Origin: Sinotaia quadrata
Taxonomy: Eukaryota; Mollusca; Gastropoda; Architaenioglossa; Viviparidae
Length of the DNA stretch: 64,000 nt
NCBI GenBank assembly: GCA_028829895.1
Contig: CM054180.1
Span: 95,726,135 to 95,790,134 of the forward strand
Direction: 5' to 3'
Below the pieces are notes generated by a model that was given only the letters and a program-made list of their open reading frames with translations, was not told where the DNA came from and did no database searches. This document shows, in pieces, positions 1-12,768 of the stretch (its first letter is position 1; each line of letters begins with the position of its first letter). A program made the translations under genes and the position numbers.

Positions 1-2380
1 AAGATTTAATAAAGTTTAACAAATTAACAATAAATCGAATGCGAACGTGAATAGTCTTTCACTCTATCTTTACGCGCATATGCCTGATTTTTGTCAATCT
101 AAATTGCCAGAAAAGTGTTCCTTTGAGATCTGTACACTTGGTTTGCACTTAGCTCTATTCTTGTATCAATTTGGTTTCAACACTCAGTCATGCCGGTCCG
201 TTCCCTCAGTCCCCCTTCAGCGGCGCACGTGGTGCATAAGGAATGGTGTCCCCCTGTTAGTGGCTAGGAACTGGAATTTTAGCGGCATGGCCCTCAGAGT
301 GGAATTCAACCAGCTTATACCAATAAGCTAATGCAGGTGAGGCATGGGTGAACATGAACCGACCTGTGGATGCAACGTGCTTGGATATAATTCTCAACCA
401 AACGCGTCCTACTTAGGCATGGTTCAGTTAAATGCGCTGAATCAAAGAGTTTTCGACCTCGCGTCGCTTACAATTAGATTTAAAAAAAATATAATCGTCT
501 CACATGTGTTCCATTTAACAGTCATGACGTATGAAGCAATAAAATAGATACAACGTTAAATTAATGTTCATACAAGGAGGTAATTCAAACCGACAGAGCG
601 CTTCACAATTTACAATTAAAATTACACGCAATAATTGAATTACATGAAGAATTCATATCGAGCGCAGCATTCTGGCTCTTAGTGAATTAAAACAATATAA
701 ATTAAAGTACAGAAATGGAAAAATGGTTACAATAAATTTATATTCGTAACTTATAGGTTTTCAGCTATTTCTCTGAACCATGCTCAAGTGTATATGGAAA
801 TCATATAATACATAGCACAAATACATACTTAACAATACATAGGCAAATACTATTAAATAAATGATACCTTTTGAGAGAAGTCGAAGGGTACCTTGATTCT
901 CTATGGCGTCGGCTGCCTCTCACGACCCGAGTAAGCTGATGGAATTAGCTAAAATGTGCTCGAAGTGAGGGAGCGGAAGCGTGTGGGTACATATATAGAA
1001 AGGTATATTGCGTATCACGTGACTGTTCGCGAAGCATGTAGTTGGTTCGAGAACTGGACAATGGTCCTAAAGTTACATAACATCTTGACCTGTTCTAGAA
1101 GCGCCTAGAAAAAGGAAGCTTTGAACAAAGGGGTCAAGGGTTTCAAATATTCGAATTTGAAGTAAACAAGGCAAGTGGGTCACGAAGTCGGACAATTTTA
1201 TCAGACTGTGACACTCAGACAGGGGGAAGAACAAATTTGGTCCCTCGTGTCGTTAACTGCATACAACCAGCGTCGCATGCATGGGTTTTCTTTGACAGCG
1301 AACTTTCCACTTTGCCAAAAGTTATACTGAGTAATTTTGCCTCGCTACTCAATATATGGCATCAGACGGATGGAAAACGGATGGAAAGAGATTATTGCAG
1401 CTTTCCTTTATGAAATCTCTGTACATGAGATAATTCATACGTGAAGTTAGACTGGCTTCAGACGAATCGACGTTTTCAACATTGAGAGTAAAGTCTTCAT
1501 TTTGTCTCTTATATAGCTTTCACTGAAGGTTTCCAAAACTTCCAGAAGCTATGTTCTGTGACATGATTTTTGCCTTGGATATATAGTGGTAATCGTGATG
1601 CACGCTTTTCTGTGGTCAATTCTAATGCGCACTGGCCATTTCACTCGTCAACAACATGTGACGGTATTGCGCAGTTGTCCCAATTTATTTAATATACATA
1701 TTCTTCATAAACTAATATATATATTCAATATGATAATTAACACACACTGCGTCACGAACGTCTGTCTACTAAAGAGATCTTAGGTGACCGTTACTGGAAG
1801 TTACATGCTACATATGTAAAATAACAAAACTCGGATTACTTCAATTAGTTTTGTTAGCGGTTTTTTTTAAAATGAAATAAAATATAATTTCGGTCCCTCA
1901 TTTCCTGTGACAGTATCCAACATTTTTGTCAAACTTATCAGTAAACATGTTGTTTCCTGTGAATTTCGTTCGAGAGCCAATACTGCAAAACTTGAGGCTT
2001 GACTTTGGTCTCGAGAATTCACGAAGATTATTTTGAACATCTCTCATGGTTTGCTTATGTAGCAACAATTCTACAGAACAAAGAACCACTCTTTCGTGTC
2101 CCCTTGGCTGTAGCTGAGTGATGACGTCAAATGGAGGAAAACATGTAAGAACAATTTTAAATGATATAAAATGCTCTTAATTTTTTGTTGTTGAAATTAA
2201 TATCAATTCAACACTACAGATTGAATATGACATTGCTATGTATACTTATTTTAAGAGATTAGCATATAAGAATGCAATTTAATTACATCATGCCATTGGA
2301 CGAGACTAAAGATTTTTTGATTTTGTAAAATGTGAAGGTTGGAGTGAATCTAGAACTTCTAAGATGCTGTTGTAGAAGAC
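1..2380. other. Left flank, no recognisable gene
   Basis: Mostly AT-rich unique sequence. A GC-richer block at about 185-360 keeps short open stretches in several frames and is followed by AATAAA at about 537-542, so it could be the 3' end of a transcript or an old repeat; I do not recognise it. A second GC-richer patch lies at about 900-1060. No exon of the PLA2-like family and no signal peptide or Cys-rich frame was found here. Confidence 0.4.
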
Positions 2381-2608
2381 AGGAGTGAAAGAAAGATAGT
2401 GAAAGAGACAAGACATAGTGAAAGAGACAAGACATAGTGAAAGAGACAAGACATAGAGAGACAAGACATAGTGAAAGAGACAAGACATAGAGAGACAAAT
2501 ACAAAGAGAGAAGAAAAGAAGAGAGATGGAGAAATATTGGGGGGGGGGGTGAGTGAAAGAAAGCATAAAATAGATATGGAGATATAAAAAAATGGAATAG
2601 GAGAGAGT

Positions 2609-2647
<39 letters not shown>

Positions 2648-2870
2648 AAAGATGTGTGTGGGGGGGAGATATAGATAAAGATAGAGGGAGGGGGAATACA
2701 AAGATATGTGGAAGAGAAAGAGGAAGCGAGAAAGAGATGGAAAATAACATGACAGATGAAGAGCGATGTGGGAAAAGAGCAGAATAAGAGAGGAAGAAAG
2801 AAAAGCAGGGAGAAATATTAAGAGAAAGAGAGAGAGTGAAAGAGCATAACGTACACTCTTGACATCGTCT
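2380..2870. repeat. GA-rich polypurine tract
   Basis: Tandem AGTGAAAGAGACAAGACAT-type units (about 2390-2500) run into a pure (GA)n stretch at about 2610-2643 and further GA-rich sequence. Long antisense open frames rich in Leu and Ser are by-products of the repeat. Confidence 0.85.
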
Positions 2871-3289
2871 GGTCTCACTGGATAGTCTTTCAATCAAGGA
2901 AAGCATTTCCTAGATAAAAAAAAAATACCGAGAGGCGATAAACGTCTAATGACCATTTCACACAAGCACTAAAACAGGCACTCTAACCTAAAGTTTATAG
3001 CGAGGGCGGTGATTGATTGAAAAAACACACGAGGCCATTAAACGGACTTGCTATTATACATCTTCACCTCAGGTCTAGGACAGGTGTTGCAATAGTGGCT
3101 AAGGTTCAAATCGACGCCCTTGCGTCTAAATTGGGCCAGATAAACTGTAGCAAGATACTAAAGCGTTTACTGTGGAACACTTATGGAGTGGGAAGGCCCG
3201 CGAGATGGGAGTGTCAGCAGCTGGAACTGGAGGGAGATACAGCGACAGAAAGAACCCATTTTGCTGATGAACTAACAATGCAAGCACGC

Positions 3290-3475
3290 TTACAAACACA
3301 CACGCGCACACATATACATACATGTTCAAGCACATACACCATTGTGCATAAACACACATTCACGCAATGGTATTTATACACAATTACATGCATACGCACG
3401 TGAACACACACACGCACACACACACATATACACATATAGGCACATGCATGCCCACATTCACACATACATAAAGCA
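3290..3475. repeat. CA-rich low-complexity tract
   Basis: Imperfect CACA/CATA microsatellite. The open frames here on both strands are low complexity and are not genes. Confidence 0.8.
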
Positions 3476-3479
3476 CATT

Positions 3480-5500
3480 TCCTAACAGGTCTCTCTTTTC
3501 TATTGTGGTATCTCACAGGGAGGAATTATCACTGGGTGAGGCACTGAGGTAGTATTTGTATAACACGTGTGTTTGAAAATACACGAATAAAGGTGGGTCG
3601 TCAAAAGAGAAGTTAACAGAAATTTGAATATAAAACTGTCTGATTGTAGTCGTATAGTGTAAGATAAGGGGGAAACGAACAAAAAATACTAGTCAGCCTG
3701 TTACTGAGCGAAATCGTGATGAGAAAATGTAAAATAGTTATCAAAATATTTAATAGTTAAAAAAGTAATAATTACAGATGGCTTATATTCAGTGATTAAA
3801 CATTTTATGGAAAACTTGTGAAGGTACGATTTATGTTTTGGAGAGGTGACTGTGATAGGTTGAAATGGTTAATGAGAATGTGTTTGTTTCAAAAATTACA
3901 ACGAAAACAACATATCCCCCCACCACAAAATTAAAGAAGAAGAAAGGAAAGAAAGAAAGGAAAAGAAAAGAAAAATACATAAATATAAATTGGGGATTGT
4001 GGTATTTGAAATATATTTTTATCCCTGTGTTTTTAATAAAAATCGAAAGTAATTTATTTTTATCTTCCTATCTACGGCTTCTCTTTCTCCACATGTATAT
4101 ACAGTTTAAAGAATAATAATTTTATTTCTAAGGCTTCTCTTTCTCCACATGTATATCCAGTTTAAAGAATAATAATTTTATTTCTAAGGTTTCCATAACA
4201 TTTATGAGATCACGTGTATGACAGCTACGTAAGAACTTTAACGTAGTTTGAAAATGCGCAACAATTTAATTTTATTAAATTTAATTAATTTAGTTCACTT
4301 ATATCTTTTTCTTCTTATTATTCATGTTGTTTCAAAGAAAACTGGCCACAACAACACACAATGACAACACTAGAATGCAGATCTAAGATTGAACAGTGAT
4401 TTGTACTTATTCATTTATACATAATTCAAACAGACAAGACAACGCAGGAATACAGGTTTAGATTAGGATGACTTCATTTAAAATTTCAGCACAAGAATAA
4501 ACAAACAATGCAACAGTCAAACGCCACTTACTGGAGAACATATCAACACACACACGACTGAAAGATCTCTATCAGACACATGCTACCTTTCGCTCTAAAC
4601 AACATTTTTAGACCACCAAAAGCACACATTTGGATTGAAAACGTGAATATCCCGAATAATAGAACAATCCAGCTTCTTATTCTTAAATTAAACTAACATT
4701 TCATCATTCCATCTCATTCATTATACTAATTGCTTCAAATGCAAAGTTTGTCAGTTTTCCCCCCATTTCGTTTGTCTGTACTCAAGGTAAGGTCATTAAC
4801 TCCAACCATTATTGCTTTATTTCCCGTTTCTACATATTACTCTCCCCTTTCTTGCTTGTGCTAGAATAGCTAGACTCATGTTTTAAATTAAAAAAAAAAA
4901 AATCTTATCATGGAGAATAATAATATATTCGACACATATGCCCACTCACACATAAAAACACACACCACAGACCCAAAGTAATATGGTGATCCAAGTTTTT
5001 AAGTCTTTATTAATAATATACGTATCTGCAAGACTCAGAACAATGCTAAAATTATGCTGAAAAACACTACGAACGCAGTGAACGCAATTAATAAATAACG
5101 TTGATCATATGTGGTATACGTGTTTATATATGTGGTATGCGTGTTTATATATGTGGTATGCGTGTTTATATGTGCGGTATGCGTGTTTATGTGTGGTATG
5201 AGTGCATATGTGTGAGTGCGTGTTTATATGTGTGGTATGCGTGCATATATGTGAGGGCGTTCTTTGCTAAATTGCAAGTAGTTGTTTTAAGGGGCCGGCG
5301 ACAACACACTAACTAAACTGCCTGTATATCAGTTTTAAAATTAACTTAGTTTCAAACGCAACATCCTCTGTCTGTCGATTCCTAATCATCGTCAATGTTT
5401 AGTAAACTAGAAAACAGTTTCCAACTATACTTTTTAAATGAAAGCTACAGGAAACAGGGCAATTAGAAAAAAAAAATCGAATCACATAAAATTTCGGCCG
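3480..5500. other. Intergenic, short duplications only
   Basis: AT-rich sequence without recognisable coding potential. It holds a 56-bp direct duplication at 4076-4190 (second copy starts at 4132, plus the start of a third) and about six imperfect 20-bp units of ATATGTGGTATGCGTGTTT type at 5105-5250. From about 5500 it becomes similar to the sequence upstream of other array promoters: an AGGGAGACAATC motif near 5525, and a stretch near 5610-5700 also recognisable at about 62.67-62.76 kb. Confidence 0.45.
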
Positions 5501-6023
5501 AGCAAGGGCTTGAAGTACGGGCTAAGGGAGACAATCAACTTCAAGTCTCATTGCTAAACATACGAAATAGACAAGTATTTGAAAGCTACCCTCAGTATTT
5601 TATAGTTTAATTAGAACCTGAAATGGAACTGTATTGACTTTTTAATGTTCAAAAACCGTGCGCTTAACTTCTAACATGCATAGAAATAGTTTTGCATCAC
5701 CCATGTACAGAGTTATCTTTACCTGAGTTTAATCAAACACTTATACTCATTTATCTAATTTATTTCCTGACGCTGAAGAAAAAAAAGAATGATTGCATAC
5801 ATATAAATTCTGAATGGAAACGTTTTTATTTTATACGTAAAACATTCAATGAACCCTTTTCGAAACTTTAAATTACTAATAACTTTTACTGTAAAATAGC
5901 AATAACATTTGGTTTAATAATGAATCGAACTGAAAACCATCTTTCATTAAAGTTTGACGTTGTGAACACATCTTCAGAACCTTTAGTATAATATAAATCT
6001 CGCTTAAAAGTAATGAGACAAAA

Positions 6024-6165
6024 TGCGATCTTAAACTAACTGTTTGTAACAGCTTGTATTCATTAGTTACTTATAAAGACATTTCAATCCTGGTTGTCAA
6101 TTGTAACCAGATCGAGAGGTTTTCCAAGTCGGATCTGCGCATGCGCTGTGCACCTGAAACAAACG
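6024..6165 (+). promoter_or_regulatory. Gene 1 promoter and untranslated first exon
   Basis: Divergent copy of the block found once upstream of every gene in the array. It keeps the TGCGATCT lead-in, the GTTTGTAACAGCTTG motif and TTCATTAG. The TATA-like box is probably TTATAAAG at 6071-6078. A donor-like junction AAACG/GTAATA lies at 6165/6166. Part of the putative exon resembles the gene 7 copy more than the middle copies. Unlike genes 2-7 it has no AAAG polypurine tract upstream. Transcription start and exon limits are inferred from the paralogous copies only. Confidence 0.5.
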
Positions 6166-8077
6166 GTAATACGTAGACATTTTGTTTTTACATAGAAAAA
6201 GTTTCTAGAAATCTTAGACGAAATATGTAATGTCACTGTTAGGAACACATTTCAATGTGTTTTAGATACTAACTGCGATGTTTATTAGTGTTTGTGATGA
6301 AAGTTTTCGTTTGAGGACATATTATGAAAAAAAAAAAGAAATGGGAGTTATACTTTTTACCCCCGCTCCTCGCTCTTTTGTCTTTGCAGTCTTTTCTGAA
6401 ATCAGGGACTCTTTATCTTGTGTGTATGCGTGTTTGTGTGCTTGAATCGTTTCTTTTCTTTGATTTAAAAGTAGGGACTAATTCATTTGTGTACATGTGT
6501 TCGTGAGTCCTCATCCTATCTTTGCTCTGGTTCAAGATCAGAGATTAACTCACCTATATATCTGTATGTGTTTGTGTTTTCATGCTCTTTACTTAAAGTT
6601 AAAGTCAGGAACTAATTAACGTATGTGTGTGAGTCAGTTGGTGTACATGTGCTTAAAAGCACTTGTGAATATATACATGTGTTCTTCCTTGCTGGCTAGT
6701 CTTCATAAATGACTCAAACTTTTGACAAGCAAACGATAGACTCAATTGACATCCAAAAACGTCTTTCATTCAGCAGATTTCTACATCTTTCTCTTACTAA
6801 TGAAACGTTTGGTCTTAGAGTAATGTCCCTTAAATTTAATTTCGATCAGATGTACTCCGTATGCCATTAAGTAAATATAAGTTAACCAGCTTTTGTAAGC
6901 ATGTCATAAAGTTGTTAAAACAGCTAGATTGTTCCAGCTAAATGCAGTTGTATGCAAAGTTAACCGTAATACATCGTTGATGTGAAATGGAATTTATTAC
7001 TATAATTTTAACAGTTATGTTACAATTGACTGCAGGAGAAATTAGCAACTTGACATCTTCAGACGATGCCATAATATTATGTTGAAGCTGTTTTCCAAGT
7101 TTACGAAAATATATTTGCACAGTTCTTATTTTTACAAGGCGTAAATTATTCAATATACATTTAATTAGTATAGATATATTAATACACTTTTTATGAAACA
7201 ATAACTTTGTTTAATAAATATGCAGTGTTTGATTGCTGACCTGTTAGTTTACATTATAAATATTATTATTGATTGTTAAGGAAATTATCGTCATTATTTG
7301 GTTCTGTAGGAGCGACTGTGTTAGCAATAAATTTCTATTGGTTGAAAGGTAAAACGTACAGAATTTATGAAATATTTATGCTTGAATATAAAATATATGT
7401 TTCATAAAATGCTTTTTATATAAAGTAAGATTTTTTTGTATAATACCATGACATCCTGAAAGTAAACTACTGAATTTTACTTGTTTTGCTTTCCTCCCAA
7501 TAAGTAAGGAATGCAATACAAGTAAAACTCAGTAGTTTACTTTCAATAAGTAAATAATAAAATTTAAAACAGTAAGTAAATAATAGAATTTAAAACAGTA
7601 AGTAAATAAATAGAATTTAAAACAGTAAGTGAATAAATAGAATTTAAAACAGTAAATGAATAAATAGAATTTAAAACAGTAAGTAAATAAATAGAATTTA
7701 AAACAGTAAGTAAATAAAAAAAATAAATAAATTAAAAAATAAAATAATTAATTATTACGTTCACGTTTATTTTAAATATAGACCCACCTTCCCCAAACAT
7801 GTAATAAATTGCTGTCAGAGAATCTCAGATAGGAAAAAACAAAGCAGTCGATATTACAACAAAACTAGCCTCTTTCATCTCAAGCATTTCAGAGTCAGAG
7901 AAGATGATAATAAATAAATTATAACAATTTTAAAAAATAATATTAAAACTTTATTTTATAATGGTGGCTATCAGTAATCAGTGCTAGCCTCCATCACTAA
8001 ACTTCACAATAGTCGATCATGCCACCTAAAATATTTTAACGTGAAATTTTAACTTTTGTGCTTCCATTTTGTTCAAG
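6166..8077 (+). other. Gene 1 intron 1
   Basis: AT-rich sequence between the putative untranslated exon and the coding exon. It holds short tandem units of the AATTTAAAACAGTAAGTAAA type at about 7550-7720 and an inverted pair around 7455-7545 (CAGTAGTTTACTTTC and its complement). No other gene is seen. Confidence 0.5.
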
Positions 8078-8100
8078 GGATGTCACCTACTAGCTTGAGA

Positions 8101-8277
8101 ATGCACGCCATCTGGATTTGTATTCTAACGATAACAGTGGCGACCATATTAGAAGCCGTTAGAAATCCCCACTGTGCACCATCTGAAGAATGCATGGACA
8201 GTCAAGTATCCAATGGATCTAAATATAGAGGGAAGTTTAAGGAAGCCTGCATATTTCACAGTGTGTGTCTTTGCTGT
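8101..8277 (+). CDS. Gene 1, coding exon 1: secreted PLA2-like protein
   Basis: The exon starts at about 8078 after CAAG and the chosen Met is at 8101. It opens a hydrophobic signal peptide (about 19-20 residues) aligned with the Met-Asn-Ala-Ile start of the paralogues; an upstream in-frame ATG at 8080 would spoil the signal. The exon gives 59 codons and ends Cys-Leu-Cys-Cys at a phase-0 GTAAGT donor (8278). The PLA2-type loop is Cys50-Ile-Phe-His53-Ser54-Val-Cys56: the position of the catalytic His is kept, but the Asp position is Ser. Spliced to 12568-12768 the protein is 125 aa with ten Cys after the signal. In the conodipine/prokaryotic PLA2 family this loop carries the catalytic His and a calcium-binding Asp, so full activity is unlikely. 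It is the most divergent member, and the family assignment is an inference from the Cys pattern. Confidence 0.8.
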
Positions 8278-8375
8278 GTAAGTTGTTATCACTCATTCAT
8301 TAGAGATGAGAGAAATAATTGCTCAACGTACTATTGAAAATGCTCATCTTTCAATTTGTATATTCAATTTGAGAG

Positions 8376-8590
8376 CATATGAAATGTTTCATTGAAAACC
8401 ATATCCGATATATAAATATATGAAATGTTTCATTGAAAACCATATCCGATATATAAATATATGAAATGTTTCATTGAAAACCATATCCGATATAAACATA
8501 TGAAATGTTTCATTGAAAACCATATCCGATATATAAACATATGAAATGTTTCATTGAAAACCATATCCGATATATAAACATATGAAATAT
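8376..8590. repeat. About 41-bp minisatellite, 5 copies
   Basis: Tandem units containing GAAATGTTTCATTGAAAACC and CATATCCGATATATAAA, starting about 100 bp after the gene 1 splice donor. Confidence 0.9.
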
Positions 8591-10361
8591 TCGTATTTGG
8601 AAGATTTGGTTGGGCATCCTGAAGATTCATTTTATTTTAATTTTGAAACAATCTTTATAAAAGCAAATCCCAAAAATAATTTTATTTCCTGATTAAAATA
8701 TGCAGTGATGACATATTACACTCATCTTATCTACATATTTCTTAAGGATAGCTCTGCTTGACTGACACTACCAAATAAAGAATATTCCACTTACCTGAAT
8801 ATTTCTTATGGTAAGCATTGCCTCACTGATACTTGACAAATGCACAATACTCCAACTTGCCTGAATATTTCTTATAGTGACCAATGACTGGCTTGACCTA
8901 AACCGATTATAATTATTAAGGAATAACTCTGTTATCTGATAGCACAACTGCATAAATCGGTTATGTGCATAGCATGAACACAGATCAGTTATGCTTCACC
9001 GTTTAAGCATACACCGTTTAAGTACACACCAGTATAAAACTGCAGCTAATCCACTGCAAATCATCTGCGGAAACGGAAAAGTGTTGTGAGGTCTTCAGCT
9101 CAAAAGAGTGTAGGACTGATGTATAGCCTTTTTATAATTGACTGATTACAATAGATTTATCTTGGAACTATACTATCCTCTGTTTCAATGACTCTACATT
9201 GTGATGAATACGTCATCCTCTTGGCTCATTTCCAGATCCCCACAATGTATGAATCACCAGCATAAAATGGAAATAGTAATGATACTACACACTTCAGTTA
9301 TGAATTAGGTAAAATGGATTTGTGATAAATAGTGATAAGTTGCTAATGAATTAAGAAATATATTTATATGAAAAATAAATTTTAAAAGATTTTATTCTGA
9401 TAAAATTTACAAAATGAATAAAGTATCGCTGATTAGTAATTATAAAATCCGACATCCTCTGTTGCCCAGTACAAAATGAATAAAGCATCGCTGATCAGTA
9501 TTTATAATAAACCCTACAGCCTCTGTTGTCTAGTACAAAAGGGCTGATGAAGATTTTTACGATGGCTTCAGTCTTAATGCTCTGCTGACTGCAGAACTGA
9601 CTACTGCCTATTGACTATTGGCTACCACTTCCAAGTCCATTTACAGATACTTCAACTTACTTATTATGAAAAAAAACACCCATCCATACAAATTATCTAA
9701 TAGTTTTAATTGTTTCCACTCAAAGACATAACTCTATAAAACAAACAAGCAAATGAAATGTGCAGGCATAATATCAAATTTACAAAAAGGAAAATATTTT
9801 AAAATTTCTTTATTTAGTTTAAGGTGGAAGGTTTCAGTTTGAGGTTCAGTTCTGGTCCAGACAGATCCATCCTGTAACGATTCGGAGGCACCCAGCATAC
9901 CCCTCATACAGTTTGGCCAATCAGTACATCGACCAGTGTTGACAGCACTCGTCCGAAACTTTTTGTCTCCCTTGCATTGGAAATAGTTCTCTCTTCTCTG
10001 TGCCCTCATAACCAGAAATAGCCCAAAATATCGGCACCATTACACACACTGACAAGCGGATACACATGTTCACATATTCGGCAGCAAGGATCAAACAGGC
10101 AAATCTTCTCACTCTAATATGCGGCTCCAGACCAGTTCCAAAAGAAAAAAAACTTTATTCCTGGTTTGATGTAATTCTATTCTATATTTAATTAATGACA
10201 TTTCAGTTCATTTCTCCTCGAACTTCAGTTACAGCTTATTACATAGAAATTACACGGGTTTCTATTAGAAATCTTATATTCTAATAACTTACTTTTCCCT
10301 CTGGACATATTTTCACTTTATCAGGTTATGCTCCACGTATTCCACCAACATTAAAGTTTAA

Positions 10362-10660
<299 letters not shown>

Positions 10661-11054
10661 TTTCCGACTCCATACCAATTTTGCTACTTTTGTTCTCAAT
10701 GTTTCTATCGATTTGTGCCGGCTTGTTACGTTGATTTGATCTCTTCCTATCTATTTTTTCGTAACAATATTTTAAATCACAAGTACGTTCTTCCCATTAG
10801 GAAAGTCTTTTAAAAACTCGGCACCCTTTTTAGTCACAGAACCATCGATTGAAAAAAGAGACAAAAGCAGAGTGAATTTAGTTCATAGAGTACAATAATT
10901 ATTAGAGTATTGTCGGAAAATGTGATACAGTATGCATTAACATTTAAAATGTCTCAATTTATGGGAGCACTTCCGGCCGAGGCCGATTTCGCGCTGAGGA
11001 TTGGGGGATGGGTGGGTTGGTTATGAGGGGTGTTTGGGGAACTTGTGTTTGTGT

Positions 11055-11110
11055 GTGTATGTGTGTGTGTGTGTGTGTGTTTGTGTTTGTGTGTCTGTGT
11101 GTCTGTGTGA
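11055..11110. repeat. TG microsatellite
   Basis: Imperfect (TG)n with TTTG and TCTG interruptions inside intron 2 of gene 1. Confidence 0.9.
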
Positions 11111-11599
11111 CTATGTCTACTCTATAATGTTTGCTCTGTCAAAGGTGGTTGTGTTTGTTTCTCTTATTTTATTTTCTAAACACTTACTGCTTAAATGTAT
11201 TGATTTTGACGAGGTTAATATAGTTTTAGATAGATAATTTTGTTTATAAATTTGTCTGTCTTAACTTCTTTTAACTGGTTAAAGTTTTGATATTTAGGTG
11301 GTCCTCCCAATCATTAGATGGCAAACCCTGTACTTTGGTGGGGTGGTCCAGTCAGTCAATTTTATATTGGGTGTTTGTGTGTTTGGCGGGGGATGGGGTG
11401 AGCTTTTGGACCACCTAGATAATTTGACAGTAAATGTATTAATTTGGAAACTTTGTATTAATAATAGTTGGTACAGCTGATGGCTCATTACCATCATATT
11501 TACCCTGCCCATGAACTCATGCCATTGTCGCCCTTGGGGGATTCAGTATCTCTGATATTGCTGTCGGTATATCATTTTCTATTAAATATTTTGTCAGTG

Positions 11600-12470
11600 A
11601 CCGTCTTTCTATTTTGAATAGTTGATTTTATTGTTAAAAATGTTACTTGTTATATTTGATGTTATTAATTTCTTTAATAGGACCTCATGCCACATTATAT
11701 TATATGTCTTCTTAATGTCCAGGAAAACTGCACACAGTCCCATTGTTTTGTTAATGTGCTTAGAGTTCTTTCCCTTTGGTATCCTATTTAATATTGCTTG
11801 GTTTAGAGTTCTTTCCATTTGGTATCCTATTTAATATTGCTTGGTTTAGAGTTCTTTCCCTTTGGTATCCTATTTAATATTGCTTGGTTTAGAGTTCTTT
11901 TCCTTAGGTATCCTATTTAATATTGCTTGGTTTAGAGTTCTTTTCCTTTGGTATCCTATTTAATATTGCTTGGTTTAGAGTTCTTTCCCTTTGGTATCCT
12001 ATTTAATATTGCTTGGTTTAGAGTTCTTTCCCTTTGGTATCCTATTTAATATTGTTTGGTATAGAACTATAGATGAATCAGATGGTCGTAGATTGGTCGA
12101 AATCCACTTTGTTGTGGTGGCAGGATTACTGCTCTGTCCCAGAAGTGCATGAGACAGTGTCTCGTTATTATTTCAAGGGTCTACCCTAGTTGTGAGATGA
12201 GGGCGAAGCCTGTAGTTGCTTGGGTCTGTCCGAAGTTTTCCTGGTTTTAGGATAGGTATGACATGAGCTTGTTTTCCAGTTGGTAGGGAATTCTCTTGTT
12301 GTATGTATCTGGTTAAAGAGTTGGGTAATAACTATCTGGAGATTGGGTACGGTTTTTCTATATTCATGCCCAGGGAAAGAGTCACCTGATTTGCTATTAG
12401 GACAGTTTGGAGTTCCATTATTGTGATATTGTCCTGTAATAACTTGTTGAACCCTTTCACTGACTAAACT
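11600..12470 (-). mobile_element. Non-LTR retrotransposon (LINE) reverse transcriptase fragment
   Basis: Read on the minus strand this is a degraded reverse transcriptase. From right to left come a Phe-Pro-Thr-Asn-Trp-Lys block (about 12280-12330), a Pro-Ile-Leu-Lys-Pro-Gly-Lys plus Asp-Pro-Ser-Asn-Tyr-Arg block (about 12211-12265), Ser-Gly-Phe-Arg-Pro (about 12085-12115), and the motif A region Ala-Val-Phe-Leu-Asp-Ile-Lys-Lys with its catalytic-type Asp (about 11690-11740). A one-base frameshift separates the first two blocks and other stops are present, so it is dead. The later palm motifs (YxDD) were not seen, so it is truncated or too decayed. It is inserted antisense in intron 2 of gene 1. 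Confidence 0.82.
11765..12060. repeat. 43-bp minisatellite grown inside the LINE
   Basis: About seven units containing TTTGGTATCCTATTTAATAT and TTGCTTGGTTTAGAGTTCTT. The unit lies within the reverse-transcriptase reading frame between the Phe-Arg-Pro block and motif A, so the expansion is younger than the insertion. Confidence 0.9.
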
Positions 12471-12567
12471 TTTGACTAAAATTTAAAGTTTCAAATGTCA
12501 TGCAATTGTTTTTTCTTTGTTTGTGGTTTTATCTTGACCATATTTTATATTTTTATATTGCATTCAG

Positions 12568-12768
12568 GGTTTAAGGTATGACTGGAACAAAACGGAGTGT
12601 GATAGAGAATTCTTGAAGGCGATGAGGAAAGACTGCAAGAATAATACTAAGTGCAGAAAGGTCGCTAAGACCAACTATGAACACGCAAAAAAACGAAACC
12701 ACATGTCCAGACATCCACCCAGAATCTGTAATGAACCACACGCCGAGGATTCCCTGAAAAAGGATTAG
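12568..12768 (+). CDS. Gene 1, coding exon 2: C-terminal half
   Basis: Acceptor CATTCAG at 12561-12567. The exon is in phase 0, has 66 codons and ends TAG at 12766-12768. It begins Gly-Leu-Arg-Tyr-Asp-Trp and carries Cys-Asp-Arg-Glu-Phe, then Cys after seven residues and Cys five residues later, as in the paralogues. The C-terminal Cys pair of the other genes is a single Cys here. The Asp of Cys-Asp-Arg-Glu-Phe probably corresponds to the Asp that supports the catalytic His in prokaryotic-type PLA2. No clear AATAAA follows: the equivalent site reads AATAAT at about 12900. Confidence 0.8.
   Translation, partial: GLRYDWNKTECDREFLKAMRKDCKNNTKCRKVAKTNYEHAKKRNHMSRHPPRICNEPHAEDSLKKD

Noticed and set aside
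2306..2906. Antisense Ser/Leu-rich frames up to 195 codons
   Set aside because: Complement of a GA-rich low-complexity tract; no start context or conserved motif.
8056..8100. Upstream in-frame ATGs as alternative starts for the first coding exons (also at 23447, 34483, 50905 and 58602)
   Set aside because: Most lie in the intron before the acceptor. The downstream Met gives a proper signal peptide and is the start conserved in all six genes.
9734..10112. Antisense open stretches with Cys and Trp residues in gene 1 intron 2
   Set aside because: No match to the family or to a known domain by eye; overlapping frames and no splice or start support.
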